Source of the DNA: Cryomorphaceae bacterium
GTDB taxonomy: Bacteria; Bacteroidota; Bacteroidia; Flavobacteriales_D; Parvicellaceae
Length of the DNA stretch: 64,000 nucleotides
Assembly (NCBI GenBank): GCA_905182525.1
Contig: CAJJBV010000002.1
Span: 186,001 to 250,000 of the forward strand
Direction: 5' to 3'
Part shown: one piece after another, positions 9,101 through 18,541 of the stretch
Position numbering within the stretch: the stretch's first letter is position 1
Layout of the letters: every line of letters starts with the position of its first letter
Notes under the pieces: generated by a model
Database searches by the model: none
What the model saw: the letters and a program-made list of their open reading frames with translations, nothing else
What the model was told of the DNA's origin: nothing
Program-made: the position numbers and the translations under genes

Positions 9101-12100
9101 GTACATTTTACCTAGTCCATTTGTAAAAGCCTTATCACCATCTGATGAGCGATGCTCTATTGCTTGGTTATTTATTTTTGAAGTTACTCTGTATATATAT
9201 ATACCATTAGCCAAAGGGTCTCCAAAATCATCTTTCCCGTCCCAAAAATATTCTGTTATATTATTTCCAATTTTAATATCTTCAATTTCACTTAGATTAA
9301 TTTGTTTAATGAGCCTGCCGCTTATATTTAGAATTTGAATATCTAATTTGTCTGGTATTTCAGCACCTGTTAAAGTAAAAACAAAATGAGTTTTTGATGA
9401 GAAGGGATTTGGATAATTATATATATTAGTAATCGAAGATTTAAGAATTACTTCAAACTGAATTTGATATGGTTGATCACCACTCGAATTTCCTGATTTA
9501 TCTTGACCTTGAACCCGTAATTTATAAATCCCATCTTCCTTAAACTCTGGATCATATTCAATAGTAAATTTATTATCAGGTTCATTTATATACCATATTA
9601 AATTTGCCACTGGACCATTAAAAAAACTAATCCTTTCCCATATCAAAGAATTTGGCTTCATGATTTCAATTTGAAAATTTGAAGTGTCAATATCTTCATT
9701 CAAAATTAAAAAAGGATTTTCATCATCAAGTTCTATTACAATATGTGGAGTTGGGCTTATTATGTCATTGTTTAAAATATGAATCCCATCAAAAGTAACA
9801 TCTAAGATTGGGTTAATATTATCTTTTGTAACTGAAATTTTAGTTTGAAGAATATTATTAAAATAAAATTGCTCTTCTTGATCTTGGGTTCCAGGGTTAG
9901 TTATGGGATTTGCTGTAAGCCATAGAAAATATTGATCATTTAAGAATTTACTAGAAATGGCAAAAGTATCAACAAATACTTCTCTTGCTCTTAGCCAATC
10001 TTGTCTTGGTTGTGAAATATTAATTAATCCATTATTATTTTCCAATCTAATATTCACAAGCAAACTGTCCATGTCAAATGGAGTTACATTTTCTATGCCA
10101 ACACTTAAATAAATTGAATCTCCTTGTTGAACAATACTGGAATCTAAATACCAACTTTTTTTAGGGTTTAGCGCTAAATCTGGTAGGGGATCATATGTTA
10201 TTTGCCATCTAGATATTTGAGCAGGAGTTAATAAAGAGTCGTCATATGTCTCCATTTCTAGCTGCAAAAATTTAAAATTACTATCAATAGAACGAATATT
10301 AATTACAGAATCAATTTTTGAAAAAATGGTGTCTATTAATACATTTTTTTGTGTAGAGGAACTAGACAATAATCCAAATACTCTCAGTCTTGTAGAATCT
10401 GCAGATGGAAATTCCAATGGATTTTGTCTCCAATAAATATTTTTCCAGTTTTGTGATGGCCCAATTAGTCCTGTTAATATTTTCCCGTTTTCTAATGAAC
10501 TAGTAATGTTGGTATTTAGTTCAATAAGTTGAGATGGAACAAATCCTGGTGCAATAGTATCGGTTCTAACTTCAATAGCAGAACTAGGATCTCCTTTTTT
10601 ACAAAAGAAAATAAATCCATCATCTACTGGGTTTGAACTATTAAATCCATTTGCCCCAAGCATTTGAAATGCTGAAAACAAGTCATTGGACCAGTTTGCA
10701 TATAATGGACTATTATAAAGTAAACTTCCATTATAACTGTTGGGAATATAACTATAGGTCATTATGTAATATCCGTTGGGTATTTTATTAGATAATAAAC
10801 TCGTTAAAGAATCTAGGTGAACGGGGTCACTACTATCAAAAATAAATATCCCATCTTCTCTATTTCTTCCCCAAAGAGTAGTATTCCCACAAATTGCTGG
10901 ATCTCCATTAAATTGTCCAAAACAATGATTTGGATTTAATACTGTTGGAGGTGAAGTTGAATTGTCAATAAAAGGTGTTTTCCAATATTCTAAAGAATTA
11001 GGATCTATTACGCCAACTATTATAGCTGGAAATATATTTCCTCCATAACCAGCGACTTCACCATTTACTCCCCAATAAGTTCCTGACCATTCATTAGAAA
11101 GACCAACGTGCTGAACAAAATTTTTACAAATTATATTTTTGAATGTGGGAGAAAAATTGAACTTTCGATTTAAAGTATCGACTTTAATATTAAAAAAATC
11201 ATTTTCTCTAAATTGGTCAAAATGAGCTTGACTCCAACCCCATTTATTTTTAATGTACTGAAACGAACTTGTTTTCCAGTCGACAACTGTGCTATCAGGC
11301 CTAACTCTCCAATAATACACAGAACTATCAATAAAAAATAATGAATCAATTAATCCAGAATTAATATTAATCCATTTACTAGGACTAGCTTCTATAACAC
11401 CACCAATTGATACTATATTTTGAGATTTTGAAAATGGAGAACTAAAGTTAATTGTAGTATCAATTTGAAAATAGTAAGTATTTGAGGGTTGTAATGGATT
11501 AATGGTAGACACTCTAAGAGTATCATATGAATTACCAATAATACTTAAATTGTATGGCCATACAGGATTTATAGAATTAGATGAAATATTAATGGTGTAA
11601 TTTATAGTATTATTAGCTATTTCATCATAAGCTTCCTCAATGTTTGAAATGGGTAAGTCTATTGAAATTTCAAAAATATTTTGCCCAATACTTTTAGGGC
11701 CATTAAAAATCGTAAATGTTACAGTATCTTCATTTAAAATACCAGGTATAAATTTTGAGTAAATTGTATCAGTTCCATCAGGGAGGTTTTGTTTTAGTTC
11801 AATAAATACAGAATCTCTGAAAGCTTGTCCTAAATTAAAGACTTTAAATTTTAATTCAAAAGTAGATGCTGAAAGATCTACAATACTTGGCTCGGTCCAA
11901 ACACTTTGTTGGTCTAATACTAATTCCGGAAATGGATGAGAATTAACTTTAACCGCGGGATCTCCCTGCAAGGACATTCCATTATAATTACATTCAAATC
12001 TAGGACCAGAAATTATTGAACTCGAAATTTGATCCATTGAATCTATTGTCATAAGCATCTGTTGACCTATGGTTTTACCATAGCCATATTTGCCAATATT

Positions 12101-14293
12101 TTTATATAAATATTCAGTGTAGTTATTAATATAGGGTATAAAACCCTGTTTGATTGTGGATATAAATCCTATAGCTCCACTATTTAATGGCCGTATAAGT
12201 TGTTCAGAAAAACTACTAGTATCTGGATTATGTACATCCCCAGAGTAGCACCCTAGCCCAATTACTAAGGGATATTTACCTTGATTATTCCAGTTGCTAG
12301 GCTCGTCTATATTTTGACTAAATCCGTATCCTGAGCTAGAATGACCAAAAAATGTCATAATTGAAACGCCTTCTTCCAGGTACTCTTGAACATTTTGAAA
12401 TTCTGTGAAATCAATTTGAGAAGTAAATGGATTCTTTCCAAAATTCTTAACATTACCACCAAATAAAGTATCCTTAATTGTATTTTCAAAATCTTTTAAC
12501 CGATTTTTTATGTAAACCTGCTCAGAGGAATCACTTCCGCCAGCAAAATGAGCAATATTTTTTTGCCAAGCTTTATTTTCAATAGTATAACCGGAATTAT
12601 TTCCCTGGACAGACTCTGCTTCAATGACCTTATTTAGGTAGTTTAAAACTGCAGAGTTATTATTGACGCTTAATCGTCCAATTGGAACAGAAAAACCTCT
12701 TTTATTGGATTCTAATCCTACTGCAAAATGATTATCTGAACTAGGATTTCCCCATGAAGGAACCAAGTTTTTTTTATATAAAGTAGAATCTTTTCTTGAA
12801 CCAGTAGTTTGAGAATTAAATCTAATTGATTTCCCAATTAAAAAAAGATGAGATGGAAAACTAGGCCATTTATTCATTACGAAACTTAAAAATCTTTTAA
12901 TAGCAAGAGGGTTTTTATAAATGCCGCCAGAAAATTGATGATATAATTCCTCAATATTTATAACTATTGTATCTAACTGATTAGATCTGTGAGCAGCATA
13001 AATTCTAGAAGATGAAAGGAGGCTTTTATGAGTAACAATAATGTAAGCACTATCAATTTGATATGAATTAAAGTCTTTAAAATAACCAGAATTAGATACA
13101 GAATTTATTTTATTAATATAAGTAACATTTGATTCTGATGATAAAAAGAAAATTATGGTATCACTTTGAGCAGAAGGAACAACAATCTCCCAATTGGAGC
13201 CGTTTGATATTATTGGAATAACTCTAGTTTTATTATCTAACATATAAATAAAAGGGGTGCCAGATGAGTTGATCAAATTGGATATTGTAAATCTTTGTTT
13301 TTGATTTAATAAATTTGGAATCCCAAAGTGTAATTCGTTGTAATTAGAAAAATCTGATGAATGTGGATAATTTAAGCTTATGGAGGCTATATTTTGATAA
13401 TCAGTCCCCTGACCAATATTTGAAATTTCATGTTTAAAACTGGTAACATTAGATATGGTACTGCTACTTAAATTGTAATTAACATGTAAAGTTTGATAAA
13501 AACTATAAGAAGAATCAAAAATCGAATTGTTATTTATGGATAATTTAGTATTGTGACTGTAACCGCTAGGATTAAGACTTCCAAGATTAGAAGACATAAG
13601 ATTTATCTTGCCGTATGAATTTGGACCACCGGTAAATGCATTTGGAGTATTTAACTGCTCAGTATTTGATCCTCCTTTTCCAATTCTAATTCCGGCCCAG
13701 CCCTCTCCAATATCATATTTAGGACTAGAAAGGCCTTGCCATTGATAGCCAGGCAAATACTCAGAATTAAATTTCAATATTTGGTTTTTCCAACAGTAGT
13801 TTACTAAACTATAACTATTGAAATTAGAGTCTGTCTCTAGAATAATTCTTTTGTTATTTGAAGTGGTATTCCATGAAAAATAATAATGGATAGTGTCGTT
13901 AAACAAACTATAAAAATCATCAGGCATAAAACGAGTAGAGTCATAGACTAATGAGTCTAGCCAACCATCATTTTTTTCAGCATAAAACTCGATATAGTCA
14001 GAGTTGTCTAAAAATCCATTGTTATTAGAATCTTTAATTAATAAAGAGACCTCTTTCTCTTTTCCAAATACTTGAAAATTATCATGAGGAATAGAACTTA
14101 TATTTACACCAATATTTGTTAAATGATTATTTAGGGTATTAAAATCAATCCTGTGAACACCCGTTTTAACAATTTGAAAATTAAAATATTGTTGATTATA
14201 ATTAATCCATTCATTTCCGAAATTCTGAGAATAGAAATTAAATTGAAGTAAGATCAAAATAAAAAAAGAAATAAACTGTTTAAAACACTTCAA
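9089..14293 (-). CDS. porU: C25 (gingipain-like) cysteine peptidase, T9SS PorU/PorU2-type sortase
   Basis: PorU-type proteins cleave the C-terminal signal of T9SS cargo at the outer membrane and attach cargo to A-LPS. The 1734-residue protein has a signal peptide (about 1-22) and a caspase-like C25 catalytic core with FFGHSSSGYG (H651) and IGLGCYSGDVH (C682), the expected His-Cys pair. Long beta-rich regions follow. The last 110 residues hold PNPFSSKTHFVFTLTG and an FlgD-like WDGKDDFGDPLANGIYIYRV, a T9SS-type C-terminal domain. It is much longer than the roughly 1100-1300 residues of classic PorU, so it may be the second paralogue PorU2. The PorV/PorQ-like gene immediately upstream supports a T9SS role. 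The reading frame is intact. Confidence 0.82.
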   Translation of the reverse strand: MKCFKQFISFFILILLQFNFYSQNFGNEWINYNQQYFNFQIVKTGVHRIDFNTLNNHLTNIGVNISSIPHDNFQVFGKEKEVSLLIKDSNNNGFLDNSDYIEFYAEKNDGWLDSLVYDSTRFMPDDFYSLFNDTIHYYFSWNTTSNNKRIILETDSNFNSYSLVNYCWKNQILKFNSEYLPGYQWQGLSSPKYDIGEGWAGIRIGKGGSNTEQLNTPNAFTGGPNSYGKINLMSSNLGSLNPSGYSHNTKLSINNNSIFDSSYSFYQTLHVNYNLSSSTISNVTSFKHEISNIGQGTDYQNIASISLNYPHSSDFSNYNELHFGIPNLLNQKQRFTISNLINSSGTPFIYMLDNKTRVIPIISNGSNWEIVVPSAQSDTIIFFLSSESNVTYINKINSVSNSGYFKDFNSYQIDSAYIIVTHKSLLSSSRIYAAHRSNQLDTIVINIEELYHQFSGGIYKNPLAIKRFLSFVMNKWPSFPSHLFLIGKSIRFNSQTTGSRKDSTLYKKNLVPSWGNPSSDNHFAVGLESNKRGFSVPIGRLSVNNNSAVLNYLNKVIEAESVQGNNSGYTIENKAWQKNIAHFAGGSDSSEQVYIKNRLKDFENTIKDTLFGGNVKNFGKNPFTSQIDFTEFQNVQEYLEEGVSIMTFFGHSSSGYGFSQNIDEPSNWNNQGKYPLVIGLGCYSGDVHNPDTSSFSEQLIRPLNSGAIGFISTIKQGFIPYINNYTEYLYKNIGKYGYGKTIGQQMLMTIDSMDQISSSIISGPRFECNYNGMSLQGDPAVKVNSHPFPELVLDQQSVWTEPSIVDLSASTFELKFKVFNLGQAFRDSVFIELKQNLPDGTDTIYSKFIPGILNEDTVTFTIFNGPKSIGQNIFEISIDLPISNIEEAYDEIANNTINYTINISSNSINPVWPYNLSIIGNSYDTLRVSTINPLQPSNTYYFQIDTTINFSSPFSKSQNIVSIGGVIEASPSKWININSGLIDSLFFIDSSVYYWRVRPDSTVVDWKTSSFQYIKNKWGWSQAHFDQFRENDFFNIKVDTLNRKFNFSPTFKNIICKNFVQHVGLSNEWSGTYWGVNGEVAGYGGNIFPAIIVGVIDPNSLEYWKTPFIDNSTSPPTVLNPNHCFGQFNGDPAICGNTTLWGRNREDGIFIFDSSDPVHLDSLTSLLSNKIPNGYYIMTYSYIPNSYNGSLLYNSPLYANWSNDLFSAFQMLGANGFNSSNPVDDGFIFFCKKGDPSSAIEVRTDTIAPGFVPSQLIELNTNITSSLENGKILTGLIGPSQNWKNIYWRQNPLEFPSADSTRLRVFGLLSSSSTQKNVLIDTIFSKIDSVINIRSIDSNFKFLQLEMETYDDSLLTPAQISRWQITYDPLPDLALNPKKSWYLDSSIVQQGDSIYLSVGIENVTPFDMDSLLVNIRLENNNGLINISQPRQDWLRAREVFVDTFAISSKFLNDQYFLWLTANPITNPGTQDQEEQFYFNNILQTKISVTKDNINPILDVTFDGIHILNNDIISPTPHIVIELDDENPFLILNEDIDTSNFQIEIMKPNSLIWERISFFNGPVANLIWYINEPDNKFTIEYDPEFKEDGIYKLRVQGQDKSGNSSGDQPYQIQFEVILKSSITNIYNYPNPFSSKTHFVFTLTGAEIPDKLDIQILNISGRLIKQINLSEIEDIKIGNNITEYFWDGKDDFGDPLANGIYIYRVTSKINNQAIEHRSSDGDKAFTNGLGKMYLIR

Positions 14294-14294
14294 T

Positions 14295-15362
14295 TTATTT
14301 TGAATTTATATTAAATTTTAGAGAAAATATATTGCTGTATTCTGCAATAGAAACATCTCCAATGTCTGTTAGAGCATATTCAATTTCAATTCCTTTAATA
14401 TTTATACCCAATCCCAGATTTGGTTGAATTGTGTATATAATTTTATTAGTTAAGTCAGGTGTTTTTTGAATATTCCCAACCCCAGCTCTTACAAAAACTA
14501 TATTTTTAATACTAATTTCTGCACCAAAATGAGGGTCTATAGAAAATGGATTTCCAGAAATTAATACATTTCTTTTACCGTCTGTACTAATATCAGTATT
14601 AAGTTCAATTAAAAAATTAATATTGTTTTTCAAATGGAATTCTTTTGATACACCCAAAATTAGTTTTGGTAAAGTTAGTTCAATACCATTTTGAGGTAAT
14701 TCATTACCAGTTGATATGAAAGTACTAATCATTTCATTTGATAATTGATATTTCCAAACATTAAATGTGGAGGTAATATCCTTTGCAACTAAAGCAAAAG
14801 ACCAATCATTTTTACTATACGTAGAGGAAAGGTCAATTCCAAAACCCCATGCTGAGGCGAAATCGCCCGCTTTTCTATTAATTACTTTTGCAGATCCCCC
14901 GACAGATAAATATCTATTTAATTTTCTTGCATAACTACCAATAAATGCTAAATCAGCAGCACTAAAATAAGACACTCTATCGTAATTTACATTTCCTTGT
15001 GCATCAATTAGCTCAGATGTATTAGGAATATTATCAACTCCGAACCTAAGAAATGAAAATCCAAAACTACTTTTATAATCAATTCTTTTTGCTATGCTTC
15101 CAAAATCATATTTTGCAATTCCTGCAAAATATTCAGCATGCATTAAGCCAATTTGAATATCATTTTCATTTTTAATAAGATTTGCAGGATTTAAATAGGC
15201 TGACATTGCACTATTTGTTGAGCTTATAACCGAATTAGACATAGCTAAAGACCTAGCTCCAACTCCAATATTAAGAAATTCATTACTGTATTTAGGGGTA
15301 TTTATCTGACTCGTTAAATTACTGCCTAAAATCAAGAATACAATTAGATATATATATTTCAC
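14295..15362 (-). CDS. PorV/PorQ family outer-membrane beta-barrel protein
   Basis: The 355-residue protein has a signal peptide (about 1-19) followed by NEFLNIGVGARSLAMSNS and SAYLNPANL, the start of the PorV/PorQ (UPF0164-like) fold, then repeated amphipathic beta strands. PorV shuttles T9SS cargo from the translocon to the attachment complex containing PorU. The start is GTG at 15362; no ATG suits the signal peptide. It ends one base before the PorU-like gene starts, so the two are very likely co-translated. I cannot separate PorV from PorQ or an uncharacterised paralogue on sequence alone. Confidence 0.75.
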   Translation of the reverse strand: MKYIYLIVFLILGSNLTSQINTPKYSNEFLNIGVGARSLAMSNSVISSTNSAMSAYLNPANLIKNENDIQIGLMHAEYFAGIAKYDFGSIAKRIDYKSSFGFSFLRFGVDNIPNTSELIDAQGNVNYDRVSYFSAADLAFIGSYARKLNRYLSVGGSAKVINRKAGDFASAWGFGIDLSSTYSKNDWSFALVAKDITSTFNVWKYQLSNEMISTFISTGNELPQNGIELTLPKLILGVSKEFHLKNNINFLIELNTDISTDGKRNVLISGNPFSIDPHFGAEISIKNIVFVRAGVGNIQKTPDLTNKIIYTIQPNLGLGINIKGIEIEYALTDIGDVSIAEYSNIFSLKFNINSK

Positions 15363-15455
15363 AATTAAAATTAAAGATATTTATGTAATTAAAAATTAAA
15401 TATTGACTAATAAATTAATTTAAGAACGAAGTTTACATTAATTTAGTTTGTATAA

Positions 15456-16172
15456 ATGCAGAAATATATTCCAAATATACTCACTTCTTTGAATTTGTTA
15501 TTGGGCTGGACATCAGTTTATTTTGCTTTTCAAGGAAATATTAATATTGCAATTATTTCGATTTTATTAGCATCTTTTTTTGATTATTTAGATGGCTTTG
15601 CGGCTAGAAAATTAAATGCTCAATCTGAACTTGGAGCTCAATTAGATTCTTTTGCAGACTTAATAACTTTTGGAATTGCTCCAGCTATAATCATCTACAA
15701 TGTAACCTCAATCTCTATAATATTCAAAGATAATATTTATGATATTTTTTTATTTGTAATATTAGGTTTAGTCCCTTTATTTGGTGCAATTAGGCTGGCA
15801 AAATTTAATACTATTAAAGAAAAAAGTATTGTTTTTATTGGACTCCCAATTCCGGCTTTTGCACTAATTACAATTTCTTTAACTTGGATTTATATTAATT
15901 ACAATTCTATAATTTCAAAAATCCCAAATCACGAAATTTGTCTTCTATCCTTAGTTATTTTATTTAGCTCACTCATGGTTAGTAATTTGAATTTTTTATC
16001 ATTAAAATTTAACGATTATAAGTTTAAGAATAATAAGTTTGTTTTTATTTGGATTATACTGTCTATTATTTCTCTTTTTATTTTAATAATATTTGGAAAT
16101 ATCCTTCTCTTTATACCTATTGTTCTATTTTTGTACCTATTATTTTCTATAATTAATAATTTTGTTAGATGA
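15456..16172 (+). CDS. pssA: CDP-diacylglycerol-serine O-phosphatidyltransferase
   Basis: This 238-residue integral membrane enzyme joins CDP-diacylglycerol and serine to make phosphatidylserine, the precursor of phosphatidylethanolamine. It has the complete CDP-alcohol phosphotransferase signature DG-x2-AR-x8-G-x3-D-x3-D at residues 46-68 (D46, G47, A50, R51, G60, D64, D68), and about seven membrane helices. It starts with ATG. Its stop overlaps the purS start in ATGA, so translation of the two is coupled even though their pathways are unrelated. Confidence 0.92.
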   Translation: MQKYIPNILTSLNLLLGWTSVYFAFQGNINIAIISILLASFFDYLDGFAARKLNAQSELGAQLDSFADLITFGIAPAIIIYNVTSISIIFKDNIYDIFLFVILGLVPLFGAIRLAKFNTIKEKSIVFIGLPIPAFALITISLTWIYINYNSIISKIPNHEICLLSLVILFSSLMVSNLNFLSLKFNDYKFKNNKFVFIWIILSIISLFILIIFGNILLFIPIVLFLYLLFSIINNFVR

Positions 16173-16378
16173 AATTTAAAGCAAGTATTGATATTATGCC
16201 TTTAGAGGCACTTTTAGACCCTCAAGGAAAAGCTGTTAGTCAGAGTATGAATAACCTTGGGCTTACAGAAATTAACAACGTAAGAATTGGAAAGCATATA
16301 ACTTTACATGTTGAGTCAAAGGATAGAAATTCAGCAGAAAAAGTGATTGAAGAGGCTTGCAAAAAACTTGCTTTGTAA
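16169..16378 (+). CDS. purS: Phosphoribosylformylglycinamidine synthase subunit PurS
   Basis: A 69-residue protein with the PurS pattern: MKFKASIDIMPLEALLDPQG, an internal VRIGKHITLHVE strand and a C-terminal helix. PurS is the small bridging subunit of the PurS-PurQ-PurL complex that makes FGAM in purine synthesis. It is slightly shorter than the usual 80 or so residues. It overlaps pssA by 4 bases. purQ and purL are not nearby, which is unusual for this subunit. Confidence 0.85.
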   Translation: MKFKASIDIMPLEALLDPQGKAVSQSMNNLGLTEINNVRIGKHITLHVESKDRNSAEKVIEEACKKLAL

Positions 16379-16384
16379 TCAAAT

Positions 16385-16409
16385 TATGGAAAGTTTTAAT
16401 TTTACCATA
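16385..16409. terminator. Possible weak bidirectional terminator between purS and the glycosyltransferase
   Basis: An imperfect inverted repeat (TATGGAAA paired with TTACCATA, one mismatch) sits in the 39-base gap between the two convergent stop codons. The stem is AT-rich and has no strong U run, so this is a weak call. Confidence 0.3.
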
Positions 16410-16417
16410 GATGAAAT

Positions 16418-17422
16418 TTAATTTTTAAGAGCAAATTCCATTTTTTCTATAACCATTTCGGGTTTAATTTTCGTCATAGATTCTGAAGCTGACTTTATCT
16501 TACTTTTTTTGATTTTACCATAAATACTAAATGGTCTGCCAGGAAGTTGACTTTCTGTTAATTGAACAATATATTTTTCATTAAACAAAGGACCAAATCC
16601 TAAGTGTGGATGTGTTGGCCCCCAGATTGAAATCACTTTTGTACTAGTTAAGCTTGCTAAATGCATATTTGCACTATCCATAGTAATAAATAATTTACAT
16701 GTATTAATTAATTCCATTTGGTGATATAGATTTAAATCATTTGAAATGACTGTACAGTTTTTAAAGTCCGAAATTATTTTTTTTGCCACAGTAATTTCTT
16801 TTTCTCCAAAAGCAAAAAGGATAAACTGATAATCTTTAAAATGCTTGAATATATTTACATAGTTTTTAACCTCCCACATCTTAGTTGGGTGAGCTGAAAA
16901 TGGGGCAAGACCGATTATTTTATCTTTTACACTATTACTCTCTAAGGTTTTATCAATATCACTGAATTTAATTTTTTCAAAATCTTTTTTTATACAATCC
17001 AAATATCGTTCACTAGAATGTTTGAGTTTCTTTAACTCAATTTTATTATTTATAATTTTATTTTTTAAGCTCCTCTCTTTCAAAAAAACTCTATGGATTT
17101 TTGTTTTTGGATAAAGAATGAACCTAAGTATTTTTGAACGAATAACATCATGAAGGTCATAAACACCGTCAAAATGTAAATTATTAGAAACTTCTTTAAT
17201 GGTTTTAGATATTTGAAAAACATTTTTCTGACGACTGTTAAAATCAATACCAATAAATTTTATCCTTTCATGAAAGTTAAAAATGGATTGATTATTTTTA
17301 TTTGTAACAAGCCATACGTTTAGATTGGGATAAGTTTTTATCAATAGAGCAATAACTGGCTTTAGTAAAATTACATCGCCTAAAGCAGAAAACCGTATAA
17401 GTAATATGTTTTTAGTTGTTAT
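16418..17422 (-). CDS. Glycosyltransferase family 9 (heptosyltransferase-like), non-canonical start
   Basis: The protein matches ADP-heptose:LPS heptosyltransferases, which build the lipopolysaccharide core in the cytoplasm. The usual N-terminus is clearly encoded as KNILLIRFSALGDVILLKP, followed later by IGLAPFSAHPTKMW and the sugar-nucleotide site TMDSANMHLASL...ISIWGPTHP. The only ATG, GTG or TTG in this frame is a TTG at 17344, which would cut off the nucleotide-binding start. The frame is open up to a TAA just before a CTG at 17440, so initiation probably uses ATA at 17422 or CTG at 17440, or a base is wrong. With ATA the length is 334. It overlaps the DUF4254 gene end and closes the kynU operon. 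Confidence 0.8.
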   Translation of the reverse strand: MTTKNILLIRFSALGDVILLKPVIALLIKTYPNLNVWLVTNKNNQSIFNFHERIKFIGIDFNSRQKNVFQISKTIKEVSNNLHFDGVYDLHDVIRSKILRFILYPKTKIHRVFLKERSLKNKIINNKIELKKLKHSSERYLDCIKKDFEKIKFSDIDKTLESNSVKDKIIGLAPFSAHPTKMWEVKNYVNIFKHFKDYQFILFAFGEKEITVAKKIISDFKNCTVISNDLNLYHQMELINTCKLFITMDSANMHLASLTSTKVISIWGPTHPHLGFGPLFNEKYIVQLTESQLPGRPFSIYGKIKKSKIKSASESMTKIKPEMVIEKMEFALKN

Positions 17423-18017
17423 TTTTTTGATAGAGCTCAGGATTTAAATTTGAATCGTTGTACATTTTCATCTGCCTGTAAACTTTCATTTTTTTAATTC
17501 CCTCTTTATATTCTTCTAAAAGTTCATCGAAGGAATTGCTTAAATCAATTCTTTGATTTTGGAGTACAACCATTTTTTTTTCACAATTTAAAATATGCTC
17601 TGCAGTAACATTTTTCCTTTCTACCTGTTCATTCATGTGATAAATCTTAAGATTTAGAATAGACAGTCGATCTACTACCCATCCAGGACTTTCAGTATTT
17701 ATCTTACTATCTTTTTCACTAGTGTTCTTAAAAATAGAAAAATAGTAGTCATCAACTTTCTCAACAATATCAGTTCTGTTTTGGTTTGATTTATCTATTC
17801 TGTGTTTTAATTCTAAACCCTTGTTGGAATCTATATTTGGATTTCTTATCAGGTCTTCTAAATGCCATTGGACAGTATCTATCCAACATTTCTCAAATAA
17901 CAGGTATTCTAGAGTGTCTAAATTATATGGATTTACATATGAACTATCCACATCGTTATTAATATGGTACTGATCTATAACACTTATAAATATTTTATTA
18001 CAAAGTTCTGCTTTCAT
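17412..18017 (-). CDS. DUF4254 domain-containing protein
   Basis: A soluble, helical 201-residue protein of the Bacteroidota DUF4254 family, recognised from NLDTLEYLLFEKCWIDTVQW, HLEDLIRNPNID and the RIDKSNQNRTDIVEKVD segment. No signal peptide or membrane helix is present, and function is unknown. In this order it overlaps the thioesterase upstream by 4 bases (ATGA) and the family-9 glycosyltransferase downstream, which suggests a role linked to LPS core assembly. That link is from context only. Confidence 0.78.
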   Translation of the reverse strand: MKAELCNKIFISVIDQYHINNDVDSSYVNPYNLDTLEYLLFEKCWIDTVQWHLEDLIRNPNIDSNKGLELKHRIDKSNQNRTDIVEKVDDYYFSIFKNTSEKDSKINTESPGWVVDRLSILNLKIYHMNEQVERKNVTAEHILNCEKKMVVLQNQRIDLSNSFDELLEEYKEGIKKMKVYRQMKMYNDSNLNPELYQKNNN

Positions 18018-18541
18018 TTTAAATTAGGAAATAATGCGTTCTTAAGTTCTGTTGCGTCTTCTGCTTTTAGTTTTCCTGCTAAAACTAAGCTAAGTTGTTT
18101 CCTTCTTAAAGCAGAATCAAATCTTTGTTTATCAATTTGGGTTTCTGGGATCAATGAAGGGACACTTATTGGGTTTCTATTTTGGTCAATTGCTACAAAG
18201 TTATATATAGCTTCATTACATTTTCTTCTACTTCCGTCGCTGTTTTCAACAAACACATCAATAAAAACTTCCATAGATGAATTAAATGCCCGACTTACTT
18301 TAGCATGTAATGAAACAATTTCCCCTGCAAATATTGGTTCATCAAATGAAACATTATTTATAGAGGCGGTAACTACAACTCTTCCGCAATGCTTATGTGC
18401 AGAAATACTAGCTATCTCATCCATCCATTCAAGAAGCCTTCCCCCAAACAAAGTGTTTAGTGGATTAGTATCGTTTGGCAATACCATCTTAGTTTGAATC
18501 GCTAAGGATTCTGTTGCTTTTTTTTGAGAATTTTTTGTCAT
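18014..18541 (-). CDS. Acyl-CoA thioesterase (YciA/BFIT-type hotdog fold)
   Basis: A 175-residue hotdog-fold protein with the NPLNTLFGGRLLEWMDEIASI motif region, whose Asn and Asp/Glu are the usual catalytic positions, and a second half with SFDEPIFAGEIVSLHAKV and ENSDGSRRKCNEAIYNFVAID. It hydrolyses acyl-CoA thioesters; the chain-length preference is unknown. The 3' part (RRKQLSLVLAGKLKAED) is a basic tail. It overlaps both neighbours by 4 bases in a coupled operon with kynurenine genes upstream. Confidence 0.85.
   Translation of the reverse strand: MTKNSQKKATESLAIQTKMVLPNDTNPLNTLFGGRLLEWMDEIASISAHKHCGRVVVTASINNVSFDEPIFAGEIVSLHAKVSRAFNSSMEVFIDVFVENSDGSRRKCNEAIYNFVAIDQNRNPISVPSLIPETQIDKQRFDSALRRKQLSLVLAGKLKAEDATELKNALFPNLK

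Noticed and set aside
17964-18497. Plus-strand open frame of 177 codons
   Set aside because: It lies antisense to the thioesterase and the DUF4254 start, with a composition of mirrored codons and no family features; it is a shadow of real genes.
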